A DNA stretch of 64,000 bases from positions 1,736,001 through 1,800,000 of the forward strand of contig NZ_VFON01000001.1 in NCBI RefSeq assembly GCF_006716085.1, in the 5' to 3' direction. Position numbers and translations under genes: made by a program. The notes under the pieces are model-generated. The model saw nothing but the letters and a program-made list of their open reading frames with translations. It was not told where the DNA came from and did not search any database. This DNA is from Leucobacter komagatae (GTDB lineage Bacteria > Actinomycetota > Actinomycetes > Actinomycetales > Microbacteriaceae). Of the stretch, positions 1 to 8,561 are shown piece by piece (position 1 is the stretch's first letter; each line of letters begins with the position of its first letter).

Positions 1-347
1 TCGGTCAGCACGCTCGGCCCGCCCGAGGCGCGGAGCACGATGCCCTTGCCGTTGTCAGCGGGGATCGTCGTGCGCAGCGCTCCGCGAGTGCACATGAGCG
101 CGTCGGCCTGCGGCACGAGCGGCACGATCGAACGGTCGAGGCGCTCGAGGCCTGAGGTCGGGCCCTGGAAGTAGCCGTGGTCGAACGCCAGCATGACGGT
201 GTTGCCGTCGCGGGGGTCGAAGATGCGCGACAGGCGAGCCTTCATGCCCCAGTCCTGGCCGGCCTGGCCCTTGAGGTGGAAGCCCTCACGCGCGGCGGTG
301 CCGCCGGTGAAGTCGGTACCTTCGCGGAGGTCGTCGAGGTCAGCCAT
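1..347 (-). CDS. lsrF: 3-hydroxy-5-phosphonooxypentane-2,4-dione thiolase LsrF (3' end missing)
   Basis: The first 115 residues are visible; the gene runs off the left edge. LsrF transfers the acetyl group of the AI-2-derived 3-hydroxy-5-phosphonooxypentane-2,4-dione to CoA. The N-terminus ([13 protein letters not shown]) and the blocks [31 protein letters not shown] and LMCTRG closely match my recollection of E. coli LsrF. The Schiff-base lysine lies outside the window. ATG at 347 overlaps the upstream permease stop by 8 nt and is preceded by AAGGAGAACACCA, so it is translationally coupled. It is the last visible gene of the Lsr-like operon. The family call is firm; that AI-2 itself is the substrate is inference. 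Confidence 0.85.
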   Translation of the reverse strand, partial: MADLDDLREGTDFTGGTAAREGFHLKGQAGQDWGMKARLSRIFDPRDGNTVMLAFDHGYFQGPTSGLERLDRSIVPLVPQADALMCTRGALRTTIPADNGKGIVLRASGGPSVLT

Positions 348-1425
348 TGGTGTTCTCCTTTTGTTGTGAAACGGAAGCGTGTGAATCGGGTGCCGCTGCT
401 GGTGCTGCTGTCACCGCTGCGGCGGGCGCCGGCGAGACCGATGCCTTGAGCCGGGAGAGGTTCGAGCGGCCGGTGCCCGTCGCGAGCGAGGCGACGATCA
501 CCACGAGCACAACGAGCACGCCCTTGAGCACGTTCTGCGCGCCCACGGACCACCCGACGAGGTTCAGAAGGCCCGAGAGCAGCACGAAGAAGAGCGCGCC
601 GGTCCACGCGCCGATCGGTACGGGGCGGCCACCCGAGATGAGCGTGCCGCCGATGACGACGACCGCGATCGAGTCGAGCATGTATGAGGTGCCGAGCACC
701 GTGCTCGGCGAGATGAACGCCGCGAGCAGGGCCCCAACGAGGCCTGCAAAGCCAGCGCAGAGAATGTAGGCGGAGGCGGTGACGAGCGTGACCGGCAGGC
801 CCGCGCGCTCCGCCGCCTTCGCGCTCTGGCCGACGGCGATCACCGAGTGCCCGAATCGGGTGCGACGCAGCACGAACCAGATCACGACGGTGACGACGAG
901 CACGAAGAGGGCGATAGCCGGGACGCCGAGTACCTTCGCGTTCACGAGCTCGCGCAGCGACTGCGGGGCGCCCCCGCGGGCCGACCCCGCGAGCAGCAGG
1001 GTCGCACTCGTCACGATGAGGCTCGTCGCGAGCGTCGCGATGATGGGAGGCACTCGCAAGAAGAGGATCGCGGCGGTGCTCACGAGCCCGGCGGCCAGGC
1101 CCGCGGCGATGCCCGCAAGCACACCGGCGAGTGGGCCCGCCGTGGACGCGACGAGCACCGACACGTACGAGGACATCGAGATGATTGTGCCAACGGAAAC
1201 GTCGATGTTGCCAGGCCCGAGCGTGATGACGAGCATCTGTCCGAGCGCGACGAGCACGAGGAATGGCGCGAGCGAGAGCGCCTGCGTGAGCGGGTCAAAC
1301 GGGGCCCCTGGGCGAACGGAGATGATGATGCCCCAGACGACGAGCACGCCGACGAGTGACCACCCCCAGGCGGGCCAGACGAAGCCCCGGCGCGGGGCGC
1401 GGTCAGAGTGTAGCTGCGTGTTCAT
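340..1425 (-). CDS. Sugar-type ABC transporter permease (LsrD/RbsC family)
   Basis: A 361-residue inner-membrane permease of the ribose/AI-2 (BPD_transp_2) family with about ten hydrophobic segments. A short charged N-terminus ([14 protein letters not shown]) is followed by TM1 ([19 protein letters not shown]). The block [26 protein letters not shown] is the usual cytoplasmic coupling region of this family, and the family motif GNIDVSVG is present. ATG at 1425 overlaps the preceding permease stop as ATGA. It should pair with the next permease as a heterodimer on the shared ATPase. The C-terminus is an Ala/Pro-rich tail that hides the ribosome-binding site of lsrF. Confidence 0.88.
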   Translation of the reverse strand: MNTQLHSDRAPRRGFVWPAWGWSLVGVLVVWGIIISVRPGAPFDPLTQALSLAPFLVLVALGQMLVITLGPGNIDVSVGTIISMSSYVSVLVASTAGPLAGVLAGIAAGLAAGLVSTAAILFLRVPPIIATLATSLIVTSATLLLAGSARGGAPQSLRELVNAKVLGVPAIALFVLVVTVVIWFVLRRTRFGHSVIAVGQSAKAAERAGLPVTLVTASAYILCAGFAGLVGALLAAFISPSTVLGTSYMLDSIAVVVIGGTLISGGRPVPIGAWTGALFFVLLSGLLNLVGWSVGAQNVLKGVLVVLVVIVASLATGTGRSNLSRLKASVSPAPAAAVTAAPAAAPDSHASVSQQKENTNG

Positions 1426-2393
1426 CGCGCAATCCTCTCCGTGATGATTCGACCCGCGAGCACGGCGAGCACGATGATGCCCTGTGCCGCAGACTGCAGG
1501 CTCGAAGGCAGGTTGATGAGGCTCAGAAGCACGGTGATGAGGCCGAGCGTGACGGCGCCAATCGTGACGCCGACGGGCAGCGCGCGGCCACCGGAGAACG
1601 TGCCGCCGCCGAGGATCACCGCGGCAATCGTCATGAGAGTGAACTCACTCGCCGAGTTGATGTCGCCCGACCAGGTCTGCGACGCGAGCAGGAGGCCTGC
1701 GAGCACCAGCATTGCGGCCGCGATGACGTAGGCGCTGATGCGCGTGCCGATGAGCGAGACGCCGGCTTTCTCAAGCGTGGGCGCCTGCGAACCCAGAGCG
1801 CGGATGCGCATGCCGACCTTTGCATGGCGAGAGATGAACCAGCCGAGCAGCGTGGCGAGCGCGATGAGCACGATCGGTGCCGGGAAGCCAGTCGGCCGCC
1901 ACTGCGAGATCACGGAAAGCCAGGCCGGTGTCTCGCCGCCGGGCGTCGGGCTGATCTGCAGGCCGATCCCGAGCCAGACAAACGACATGCCGAGCGTCAC
2001 AATGATCGAGGGCACCCCGTGCCGCTGCACAACGTACGCGAGCACCGCGTACACCGCGAGAATGCCAGCGATGAGCAGCACGGCCATGAGCGGCGAATCG
2101 GCCAGGAGCCTGGCCGCGATCACGGTGACGAGCCCGACAAGGTAGCCAACGCTCAGGTCAATATCGCCAACGCTCATCATGATCATCTGGGCCTGGGCTG
2201 CAAGCACGAGCGGCACCGACGACATGAGCATGAGGGTGAGGCCGGGAACGCTCAGGATGCCGGGCTGGAGCGAGGCGGTGACCGCAAAGATCACGGCGAG
2301 GGCGATGAACGACAGCAGCGCGGGCGAGCCGTTCTGGGCCCCGGCGCGCATGCGCTCGCGGGCGCTCGGCGCGGACGAAATGGTTGTGCTCAT
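1422..2393 (-). CDS. Sugar-type ABC transporter permease (LsrC/RbsC family)
   Basis: A 323-residue membrane permease, second of the pair. It shows the family block SVGDIDLSVGYLVGLV and the EAA-like loop AVILGGGTFSGGRALPVGV, with 9-10 hydrophobic segments. I start it at ATG 2393, which overlaps the ATPase stop (2390-2392) as ATGA; the open frame extends further upstream but only inside the ATPase gene. It would form the channel with the neighbouring permease. The substrate cannot be told from the permease alone; the operon context suggests a small sugar or AI-2-like molecule. Confidence 0.88.
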   Translation of the reverse strand: MSTTISSAPSARERMRAGAQNGSPALLSFIALAVIFAVTASLQPGILSVPGLTLMLMSSVPLVLAAQAQMIMMSVGDIDLSVGYLVGLVTVIAARLLADSPLMAVLLIAGILAVYAVLAYVVQRHGVPSIIVTLGMSFVWLGIGLQISPTPGGETPAWLSVISQWRPTGFPAPIVLIALATLLGWFISRHAKVGMRIRALGSQAPTLEKAGVSLIGTRISAYVIAAAMLVLAGLLLASQTWSGDINSASEFTLMTIAAVILGGGTFSGGRALPVGVTIGAVTLGLITVLLSLINLPSSLQSAAQGIIVLAVLAGRIITERIAR

Positions 2394-3889
2394 CGGTTCT
2401 CCTCCGTCAGCCGGGGGTCTACGCCGAAGGAGTCGGCGATGATCCGATCCTCGGAAATTTCTTCGTTCGCAAGCTCGCTCACGATCCGGCCGGAGCGGAA
2501 GACGTACACGCGGTCGCAGTGCGCCATCTCGCCGTTCTCCGTTGAGTACCACACGATCGAGCGGCCGCGGGAAGCCTCGATGCGCATGAGGGCGTACAGC
2601 TCGTTCTTCGTCTTGACGTCGACGCCGCGGAACGGGTCGTCGAGCAGCACCAGGGGCGCATCGGTTGCGAAGGCGCGTGCGACGAGCACCTTCTGCTGGT
2701 TGCCGCCAGACAGGGATGTGATCGGCGCTTTCGCGCCGCCCTTCACGTTCAGGCGCTGCACCCAGTCCGCGGCGAGCACCCGCTCGCGCGCGGCCGAGAT
2801 CACGCCGCCGACGGAGAGCTGGCGCGCGGCGGAGACGGTGAGGTTCTCAGCGACCGACCAGAGCGGGAAGATGCCGCTCGTCTGGCGGTCGCCGGGCACG
2901 TAGGCCCTGCGGCCACGCACGTCGACCCCACGCGATCCCGCCCACAGCCGCTGCAGCAGCTGCTCCTGACCGTGCCCCGCGAGGCCGGCAAGGCCGATGA
3001 TTTCGCCGCTGCGCACGGTGAACGGGGTATCGCCAGCACCGATCTGCGCGACGGTCTCGCCAGCAGCCGCGACCGGCGCCTCGTCGATCACCTCGACGTT
3101 CTGCATCACTGCGGTGTCGGCGTGAACGCCGCCACCCATGATCGACAGCAGCTCATCTTCGTCGGTCTCGCTCGCGGGCAGGATCTCAACGACTTTGCCG
3201 TCTTTCATGACTGCAATGCGATCGGCGTTCGCGAGCACCTCCTGCATGCGATGCGAGATGAGCACCATGCCGACACCGCGCTCCGCGAGCTCGCCGAGCG
3301 CCGCGTACATCTGCCTCGTCGCGTCCATGCTCAGCGATTCGGTGGGCTCGTCGAGGATCAGCATGGAGAGCTTGGGGGTGCACATTGCCCGGGCAATCTC
3401 GACCATTTGGCGCTGGGGCATGGAGAGCGAGCTGGTGCGCCGCACAATGCTGATCCCGTGGCCGGGGAACACCCGGTCGAGAGTCTCAGTGACCTGGCGC
3501 TCGGCACGCTTCTTCCAGCTCCAACCGCGAGCAGATTCGCTCGACAGCGCAATGTTCTCGGCGACCGTGAGGTCGGGGCACAGCGCAAGCTCTTGGTAGA
3601 TCATGCGCACTCCGGCGCGAGCGGCGGCGCGCTGATCCCACGCGCCGCCCTCGTGCCAGTCCACCGATCCGGTGTCGGTGGTTTCGCGGCCGGCGAGCAC
3701 CCGCATGAGGGTGCTCTTGCCAGCACCGTTGTGGCCGACCAGCCCGAGGATCTCCCCCGCTGCGACCGTGATATCGATTCCCGCGAGCGCGAGCGTATTC
3801 CCGTATCGCTTCGACACCGCTGTTGCTCGCAGCAGGTCGGGCCCGGGCTGCGCCCCCGCCACGCGGGTGCTCTCCGTCTGGGTCGTCAT
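2390..3889 (-). CDS. Double-domain sugar ABC transporter ATPase (LsrA/RbsA type)
   Basis: 499 residues with two fused nucleotide-binding domains, the normal length for RbsA/LsrA. Domain 1 has Walker A GLVGHNGAGKST, signature SMPQRQMVEIARAM and Walker B LSMLILDEPTE. Domain 2 has the degenerate P-loop typical of this family (GLAGLAGHGQEQLL), signature LSGGNQQKVLVARA and Walker B APLVLLDDPFRG. The start ATG 3889 follows AGGAGAATCCG; the longer open frame lacks a site. It lies 31 bp after the receptor gene and its stop overlaps the next permease. It powers import through the two permeases. Confidence 0.92.
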   Translation of the reverse strand: MTTQTESTRVAGAQPGPDLLRATAVSKRYGNTLALAGIDITVAAGEILGLVGHNGAGKSTLMRVLAGRETTDTGSVDWHEGGAWDQRAAARAGVRMIYQELALCPDLTVAENIALSSESARGWSWKKRAERQVTETLDRVFPGHGISIVRRTSSLSMPQRQMVEIARAMCTPKLSMLILDEPTESLSMDATRQMYAALGELAERGVGMVLISHRMQEVLANADRIAVMKDGKVVEILPASETDEDELLSIMGGGVHADTAVMQNVEVIDEAPVAAAGETVAQIGAGDTPFTVRSGEIIGLAGLAGHGQEQLLQRLWAGSRGVDVRGRRAYVPGDRQTSGIFPLWSVAENLTVSAARQLSVGGVISAARERVLAADWVQRLNVKGGAKAPITSLSGGNQQKVLVARAFATDAPLVLLDDPFRGVDVKTKNELYALMRIEASRGRSIVWYSTENGEMAHCDRVYVFRSGRIVSELANEEISEDRIIADSFGVDPRLTEENR

Positions 3890-3920
3890 CGGATTCTCCT
3901 TGTGAGCTGGTCGACCGGGG

Positions 3921-5009
3921 TTACTTCTGGGCCGGAGCCTGGACGTCTTCGCCTGCGAGCAGCGCCTTGATGGCTGCCTCGGTCGAGGCCTCATCCCACT
4001 GGTTGGCGGCGTACTCGTCGGCGCCGAGGGCGTCTACCCAGTAGTCGAGGCTGTCCTTGGTGACCTGCACGAGCGGCAGCACGACCTGGTCGGGCACCTC
4101 TTCGCCGCGCTCCTTCGCGAGCGCAACGTAGATGGCAGCGATGACCTGGCCAGGGTCGGTGAGCGCGGCGAACGAACCGTTGTCGATGCCCTTGTCCTTC
4201 CAGAAGCTCAGCGACTTGCCGTCGGTGTCGAACACGACAACGGGAGCCTCGCGGTTGGCCGATTCGAACGCTTGAACGACGCCCATGCCGCCGATGCAGC
4301 CGGGAACCGCGGCAATCTCGGGCATCGAGCCGAGAATCGCGACGATCTCCTTCTGCGCCGTTGCCGCGTCGCAGAAGCCGTTGACCTCGGCCGCGACCTT
4401 CACGTCGGGGTGCTTCGCGAGGATCTCCTGCTGGCGCGCGTTGAACTCTTCCTCCGGCTGCGAGCCGATGACGCCGCGGTTGACGATGACGTTGCCCTTG
4501 CCACCGATGGCCTCGAGCGCGGGCTCGAGCGAGTCAGCACCCCACTGGCCATAGTCGTTGCGCACGACGGTGCCGCAGCTGGTGTCCATGTCAGCGTCGA
4601 GGATGACGACGTTGATGCCTGCGGTGCAGGCTTCTTCGACGACCGGCACGAGGGCCGTCGACGATGCGGGGATCACCATGAGCACGTCAGGGTTCTGGAG
4701 CATGAGGCTGCGGATCTGCGAAGCCTGCTCGGTTGCGCTGTTCTCGCCGGGAGCGTTCACGACCGAGTACTCGGAGACGATTCCCTCGCCCTTGAGCTTC
4801 TCGGCCTCCTTCTCGAACTTGTCGATGAGGGTGAGGCGCCAGCCGTTCACGAACCCGTTGGACAGGGCGATCTTCAACCCCTTTGGGTCGCCTCCGGCCT
4901 GGCCGTCATCGGCGGGCTTCGCTGCGCCGGAGCAGCCGGCGAGCAGCAGCGCCGCTGCGCTTGCGGCCGCAATTCCGCCGATCAGGCGGCGGTTGATCTT
5001 GAACTTCAT
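3921..5009 (-). CDS. Sugar ABC transporter substrate-binding lipoprotein
   Basis: 362 residues. The N-terminus is a lipoprotein signal (KINRR then a hydrophobic run ending LLLAGC), followed by a Peripla_BP_4 fold (start KGLKIALSNGFVNGWR). Its neighbours are Lsr-like, but it does not look like canonical LsrB: the residues I recall as AI-2 ligands in LsrB (Lys near the N-terminus, the DQ pair, the PxA motif) are not evident apart from single Asp and Pro positions (DADMD, AVPG). It may bind another small polyol or sugar. Start ATG 5009 follows AGGAGACAACA. It is the first gene of the operon, with a 5' UTR of about 100 nt from the promoter at 5116-5144. Confidence 0.88.
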   Translation of the reverse strand: MKFKINRRLIGGIAAASAAALLLAGCSGAAKPADDGQAGGDPKGLKIALSNGFVNGWRLTLIDKFEKEAEKLKGEGIVSEYSVVNAPGENSATEQASQIRSLMLQNPDVLMVIPASSTALVPVVEEACTAGINVVILDADMDTSCGTVVRNDYGQWGADSLEPALEAIGGKGNVIVNRGVIGSQPEEEFNARQQEILAKHPDVKVAAEVNGFCDAATAQKEIVAILGSMPEIAAVPGCIGGMGVVQAFESANREAPVVVFDTDGKSLSFWKDKGIDNGSFAALTDPGQVIAAIYVALAKERGEEVPDQVVLPLVQVTKDSLDYWVDALGADEYAANQWDEASTEAAIKALLAGEDVQAPAQK

Positions 5010-5084
5010 TGTTGTCTCCTGGTCGCTCCGTTGCGCGGCTCGAAATTCTTTTCCGTGCCACAAGATCTTCATCACCTTGTAATA

Positions 5085-5116
5085 ACCAACTGGTAATGAC
5101 GAGTTGGTCGTGACTA
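5085..5116. promoter_or_regulatory. Predicted GntR/HutC operator on the lsr promoter
   Basis: Two direct repeats, TGGTAATGACGA (5091-5102) and TGGTCGTGACTA (5105-5116), lie 14 bp apart, each with the GT-N4-AC core expected for HutC-type GntR repressors. An inverted repeat ACCAACT (5085-5091) / AGTTGGT (5102-5108) overlaps them. The repeats begin at the -10 hexamer and cover the predicted transcription start, a classic repressor position. Binding by the divergent regulator at 5215 is inference. Confidence 0.55.
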
Positions 5117-5144
5117 GATTAGGTTGAAGTCATACCGCTGTCAA
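5116..5144 (-). promoter_or_regulatory. Promoter of the Lsr-like operon
   Basis: Read on the minus strand, a perfect -35 TTGACA (5144-5139) is followed after 17 nt by -10 TAATCT (5121-5116). This is close to the sigma70/SigA consensus. The predicted transcription start is near 5109, about 100 nt before the receptor gene. Confidence 0.7.
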
Positions 5145-5214
5145 TTCCGAAGCGTGCACCACCCGCAAACCGTTATGCTCGGGCGAGACCATCGCTCAGT
5201 CAGGAAGGCCAGCA

Positions 5215-5964
5215 ATGCAGAGTTCAGCCGCACCAGGGTCACTCGACCGCTACGCGGACGCGCCCCTGTGGCAACAGCTCTCAAGCGCCCTCAGAGAAGA
5301 GATCGATGAGGGTCGTCTCCTCCCCGATCAGGCGCTGCCCTCGGAGTCAGAGCTCATCAACCGCTACGGGGTCTCGCGCACCGTGGTGAGGGAAGCGCTC
5401 GCAGACCTCGTGCGGGCGGGCCTCATCTACAAGGTGCGGGCGCGCGGCTCGTTTGTCTCACCGCGCCGACCCGAGCTGAAGTTCGTCGGCTCGATGATGG
5501 GCTCCTCGGCCGACCTCGAAGCGACCGGCCGCATCATCACGACCAGGGTCATCAACTTCGAAACCGATGCCGCCGACGCGAAGCTCGCCGAAGAGCTCCA
5601 GATCACGGTCGGCGAGCCCGTCATTCGGCTCCGCCGTTTGCGCTTTGTGGACACCGCACCCTGGCTGCTTGTCGACACGGTGCTCCCGGAGCGGCGTTTT
5701 CCGAACCTCGCCCGCGCAAACCTCGAGAACCAGTCGCTCTACGACCACCTGCGCAGGCACTACGGGGTACACCCCTCCGGCGCCGACCGCTGGATCAGCG
5801 CGGTGAATCCGTCTGTCGAAGACGCAGAGCTCCTGCAGTTGCGCCCTGAAGACCCGATCCTCGCCATCGACTCCATCGCCTGGGATGCGCAGGGAGTTCC
5901 GTTCGAGCGCTATCACGCGCTCCACCGCAGCGATGGCAACAGGTTCTACCTGGGCATTCGGTAG
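5215..5964 (+). CDS. GntR/HutC-family transcriptional regulator of the Lsr-like operon
   Basis: 249 residues. An N-terminal winged helix (WQQLSSALREEIDEGRLLP, recognition helix around SRTVVREALADLVRAG, about residues 20-80) is followed by a UTRA effector domain (from about 90 to the end, with LAEELQITVGEPVIRLRRLR and the closing RSDGNRFYLGIR). The gene is divergent from the transport operon, the standard layout for a local repressor sensing the imported compound or its phosphorylated form. ATG 5215 follows AGGAAGGCCAGC. Known Lsr operons use LsrR of the DeoR/SorC family, so a GntR regulator is atypical. Confidence 0.9.
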   Translation: MQSSAAPGSLDRYADAPLWQQLSSALREEIDEGRLLPDQALPSESELINRYGVSRTVVREALADLVRAGLIYKVRARGSFVSPRRPELKFVGSMMGSSADLEATGRIITTRVINFETDAADAKLAEELQITVGEPVIRLRRLRFVDTAPWLLVDTVLPERRFPNLARANLENQSLYDHLRRHYGVHPSGADRWISAVNPSVEDAELLQLRPEDPILAIDSIAWDAQGVPFERYHALHRSDGNRFYLGIR

Positions 5965-6014
5965 CACCGTCACACACCACCAATGCGCAGCGAACCGGGG
6001 TAGAATGGCCAGTT

Positions 6015-7661
6015 ATGACTCTCGGCCCCCTCATCGTTCAGAGCGACCACACAGTGCTGCTCGAGGTTGCGCACCCCGACGCCGAGGATGCGCGGCACGA
6101 ACTCGCAGTCTTCGCTGAGCTCGAGCGCGCCCCCGAACACATCCACACGTACCGCGTGACTCGGCTTGGCCTGTGGAACGCGCGCGCCGCCGGTCACACC
6201 GCCGAAGAGATCCTCGACACCCTGAACCGGCACGCGAAGTTCCCCGTGCCGAGCGGCGTCGCCTCAGAGATCGCCGACACGATGCGCCGGTATGGCCGGC
6301 TCACCATCGAACGCGACGCCGAGGGCCAGCTCATCCTCCGCTCTGACGACGCCGCAATTATGCGCGAGGTATCGTCGGCGAAGAAGATCGCGCCGCTGCT
6401 CGGCAACAAGATCGATGACCTGACCGCGCCCGTCGAGGCGTGGGCTCGCGGCGAACTCAAGCAGCAGCTCGTTGCGAGGGGCTGGCCCGCGGAAGACCTC
6501 GCGGGATACCGTCCCGGCGAGCCCTACGACATCTCGCTCGAGGAGGGCGACTGGGAGCTCCGCGACTACCAGGCGAAGGCCGTCGAAGCGTTCCAGCGTG
6601 GCGGGTCCGGCGTCGTCGTACTGCCCTGTGGCGCGGGCAAGACCCTCGTTGGCGCCGCATCGATGGCCGCGGTCGGTGCGAAGACGCTGATCCTCGTCAC
6701 CAATGCGGTCTCTGCACGCCAGTGGCGCGACGAGCTCCTCAAGCGCACGAACCTCACCGAAGACGAGATCGGCGAGTACTCCGGCCAGGTCAAAGAGGTG
6801 AAGCCGGTCACGATTGCGACCTACCAGATCCTCACGAGCAAGCGGAAGGGCGAGTACGCGCACCTCTCGCTCCTCGATGCCCAGGATTGGGGCGTCATCG
6901 TCTACGACGAGGTACACCTGCTCCCCGCGCCCGTGTTCAAGCTCACCGCCGAGCTGCAGGCGCGCCGCCGCCTCGGCCTCACTGCGACGCTCGTGCGCGA
7001 GGACGGCCGCGAGGGCGACGTCTTCAGCCTCATCGGGCCGAAGCGCTACGACGCGGCATGGAAAGACATCGAGGCGCAGGGATTCATCGCGCCAGCTGAG
7101 TGCTTCGAGATTCGCATCGATCTCCCCGAGAGCGAGCGGCTCGAGTACGCCATCGCGGAAGATCAGGATCGCTACCGCATCGCCTCCTCCACCGCCCAGA
7201 AAGAGCGTGTGGCCCGCGAGATCATCGACAGGCACGAGGGCGAGAGCATCCTCGTCATCGGCCAGTACATCGACCAACTCGAGTCAATGGCCGAGGCGCT
7301 CAACGCGCCCCTCATCACCGGGCAGACCCCCGTGAACGATCGCGAAGACCTGTTCAACGCGTTCCGCAGCGGCGAGGAGAAGATTCTCGTCGTGTCGAAG
7401 GTCGCAAACTTCTCGGTCGACCTCCCAGACGCCTCTGTCGCGATCCAGATCTCGGGCTCGTTCGGGTCGCGCCAGGAAGAGGCACAGCGCCTCGGCCGGC
7501 TTCTCCGGCCCAAGCAGACCGATGTGAAGGCCTCGTTCTACACGCTCATCGCGCGCGACACCGTGGACCAGGATTTCGCGCAGAACCGCCAGCGCTTCCT
7601 CGCTGAGCAGGGGTACGCGTACACGATCCTTGATGCGGAGGACCTCGCGGCGGTGCGCTAG
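6015..7661 (+). CDS. DNA repair helicase XPB
   Basis: 548 residues, a typical bacterial XPB-type SF2 helicase (3'-5' DNA unwinding, presumably repair). An N-terminal helicase-XPB domain (1-170) precedes the RecA folds. Walker A is PCGAGKT (204-210), motif II is DEVH (298-301), motif III is LTATLVREDGREGD, and motif VI is EEAQRLGRLLRPK. All catalytic motifs are present. No Shine-Dalgarno is seen; the hexamer TAGAAT (6001-6006) ends 8 nt before the ATG, so the mRNA is probably leaderless. It stands alone, 50 bp after the GntR gene. Confidence 0.93.
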   Translation: MTLGPLIVQSDHTVLLEVAHPDAEDARHELAVFAELERAPEHIHTYRVTRLGLWNARAAGHTAEEILDTLNRHAKFPVPSGVASEIADTMRRYGRLTIERDAEGQLILRSDDAAIMREVSSAKKIAPLLGNKIDDLTAPVEAWARGELKQQLVARGWPAEDLAGYRPGEPYDISLEEGDWELRDYQAKAVEAFQRGGSGVVVLPCGAGKTLVGAASMAAVGAKTLILVTNAVSARQWRDELLKRTNLTEDEIGEYSGQVKEVKPVTIATYQILTSKRKGEYAHLSLLDAQDWGVIVYDEVHLLPAPVFKLTAELQARRRLGLTATLVREDGREGDVFSLIGPKRYDAAWKDIEAQGFIAPAECFEIRIDLPESERLEYAIAEDQDRYRIASSTAQKERVAREIIDRHEGESILVIGQYIDQLESMAEALNAPLITGQTPVNDREDLFNAFRSGEEKILVVSKVANFSVDLPDASVAIQISGSFGSRQEEAQRLGRLLRPKQTDVKASFYTLIARDTVDQDFAQNRQRFLAEQGYAYTILDAEDLAAVR

Positions 7662-7859
7662 CCGGCCCCGCCCACTGCCGCCGGACTGCACCTTCCCTTC
7701 CAAAGTGCCCCAAACCCACTGCCGGCAAGGGCCTCTCCTGCAGGAATGGCTCTCTCCGATGGAGCGTGGGAGAGAGGAGACCGCGCGAAGTGAGGCGAAT
7801 CGTCGACACGGTGCGCGAGCTTCCAGCCAGTTCATAGCAAATCATCAGAGACTGGGGAC
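7662..7859. other. Intergenic region with an imperfect hairpin
   Basis: 198 bp between the XPB gene and the response regulator. CTCTCTCC (7750-7757) pairs with GGAGAGAG (7769-7776). This could end the helicase transcript or lie in the leader of the two-component operon. The phrase CACTGCCG occurs twice (near 7673 and 7720). No protein-coding signal is seen. Confidence 0.4.
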
Positions 7860-8561
7860 ATGAACATTGAACGAAAAGGCCCCAGGATCCTCATCGTCGA
7901 TGATGAGCCAAACATTCGCGAGCTGCTCAGCACCAGCCTTCGGTTCGCCGGCTTCGGCGTCAGGTCAGTAGGAAACGGCGCTCAGACCATCTCAGCAGTG
8001 CTCGAGGAAGAGCCCGATCTCATCATCCTCGACGTCATGCTCCCCGACATGAACGGGTTTAGCGTGACTAAGCGGCTGCGCTCGGCAGGCTACACCGCCC
8101 CGATCATCTTCCTCACCGCGAAGGATGACACCGAGGACAAGGTCGAGGGCCTCAATGTCGGTGGCGACGACTACGTCACCAAGCCGTTCAGCCTCGACGA
8201 GATCATCGCCAGGATCAACGCGGTGCTTCGCCGCACGATCCAGGAGGACGAGGAGACCATGCTCGAGGTCGGGCCCATCAGCCTCGACCAGGATACGCAC
8301 GAGGTCACCGTCTCCGGCACCTCCGTCGAGCTCTCCCCGACCGAGTTCAAGCTGCTGCGCTACCTCATGCAGAACGCGAACCGCGTGCTGTCGAAGGCGC
8401 AGATTCTTGACCACGTCTGGGAGTACGACTTCAACGGCGACGCGGGCATCGTGGAGTCGTACATCTCGTACCTTCGCCGCAAGCTCGACCCGCTCACGGA
8501 CGAGTCGCTCATTCAGACGAAGCGTGGCTTCGGGTACATGCTGAAGGCTGACGGAGTCTAG
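7860..8561 (+). CDS. OmpR-family response regulator (MprA/TcrA-like)
   Basis: 233 residues. The receiver domain has the acidic pair in LIVDDEP, phospho-acceptor Asp58 (LIILDVMLPDMNG), Thr in FLTAKD and Lys109 (DDYVTKPF). A winged-helix DNA-binding domain follows (ELSPTEFKLLRYLM ... YISYLRRKLD). The stop TAG (8559-8561) overlaps the GTG start of the kinase, so the two are co-translated. In actinobacteria such pairs often sense envelope stress; the signal here is unknown. Confidence 0.93.
   Translation: MNIERKGPRILIVDDEPNIRELLSTSLRFAGFGVRSVGNGAQTISAVLEEEPDLIILDVMLPDMNGFSVTKRLRSAGYTAPIIFLTAKDDTEDKVEGLNVGGDDYVTKPFSLDEIIARINAVLRRTIQEDEETMLEVGPISLDQDTHEVTVSGTSVELSPTEFKLLRYLMQNANRVLSKAQILDHVWEYDFNGDAGIVESYISYLRRKLDPLTDESLIQTKRGFGYMLKADGV

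Noticed and set aside
1356..2903. Long open frame (515 codons) on the + strand across the permease and ATPase genes
   Set aside because: Antisense shadow of two clearly recognised genes; His/Arg/Asp-rich composition typical of the opposite strand of GC-rich coding DNA.
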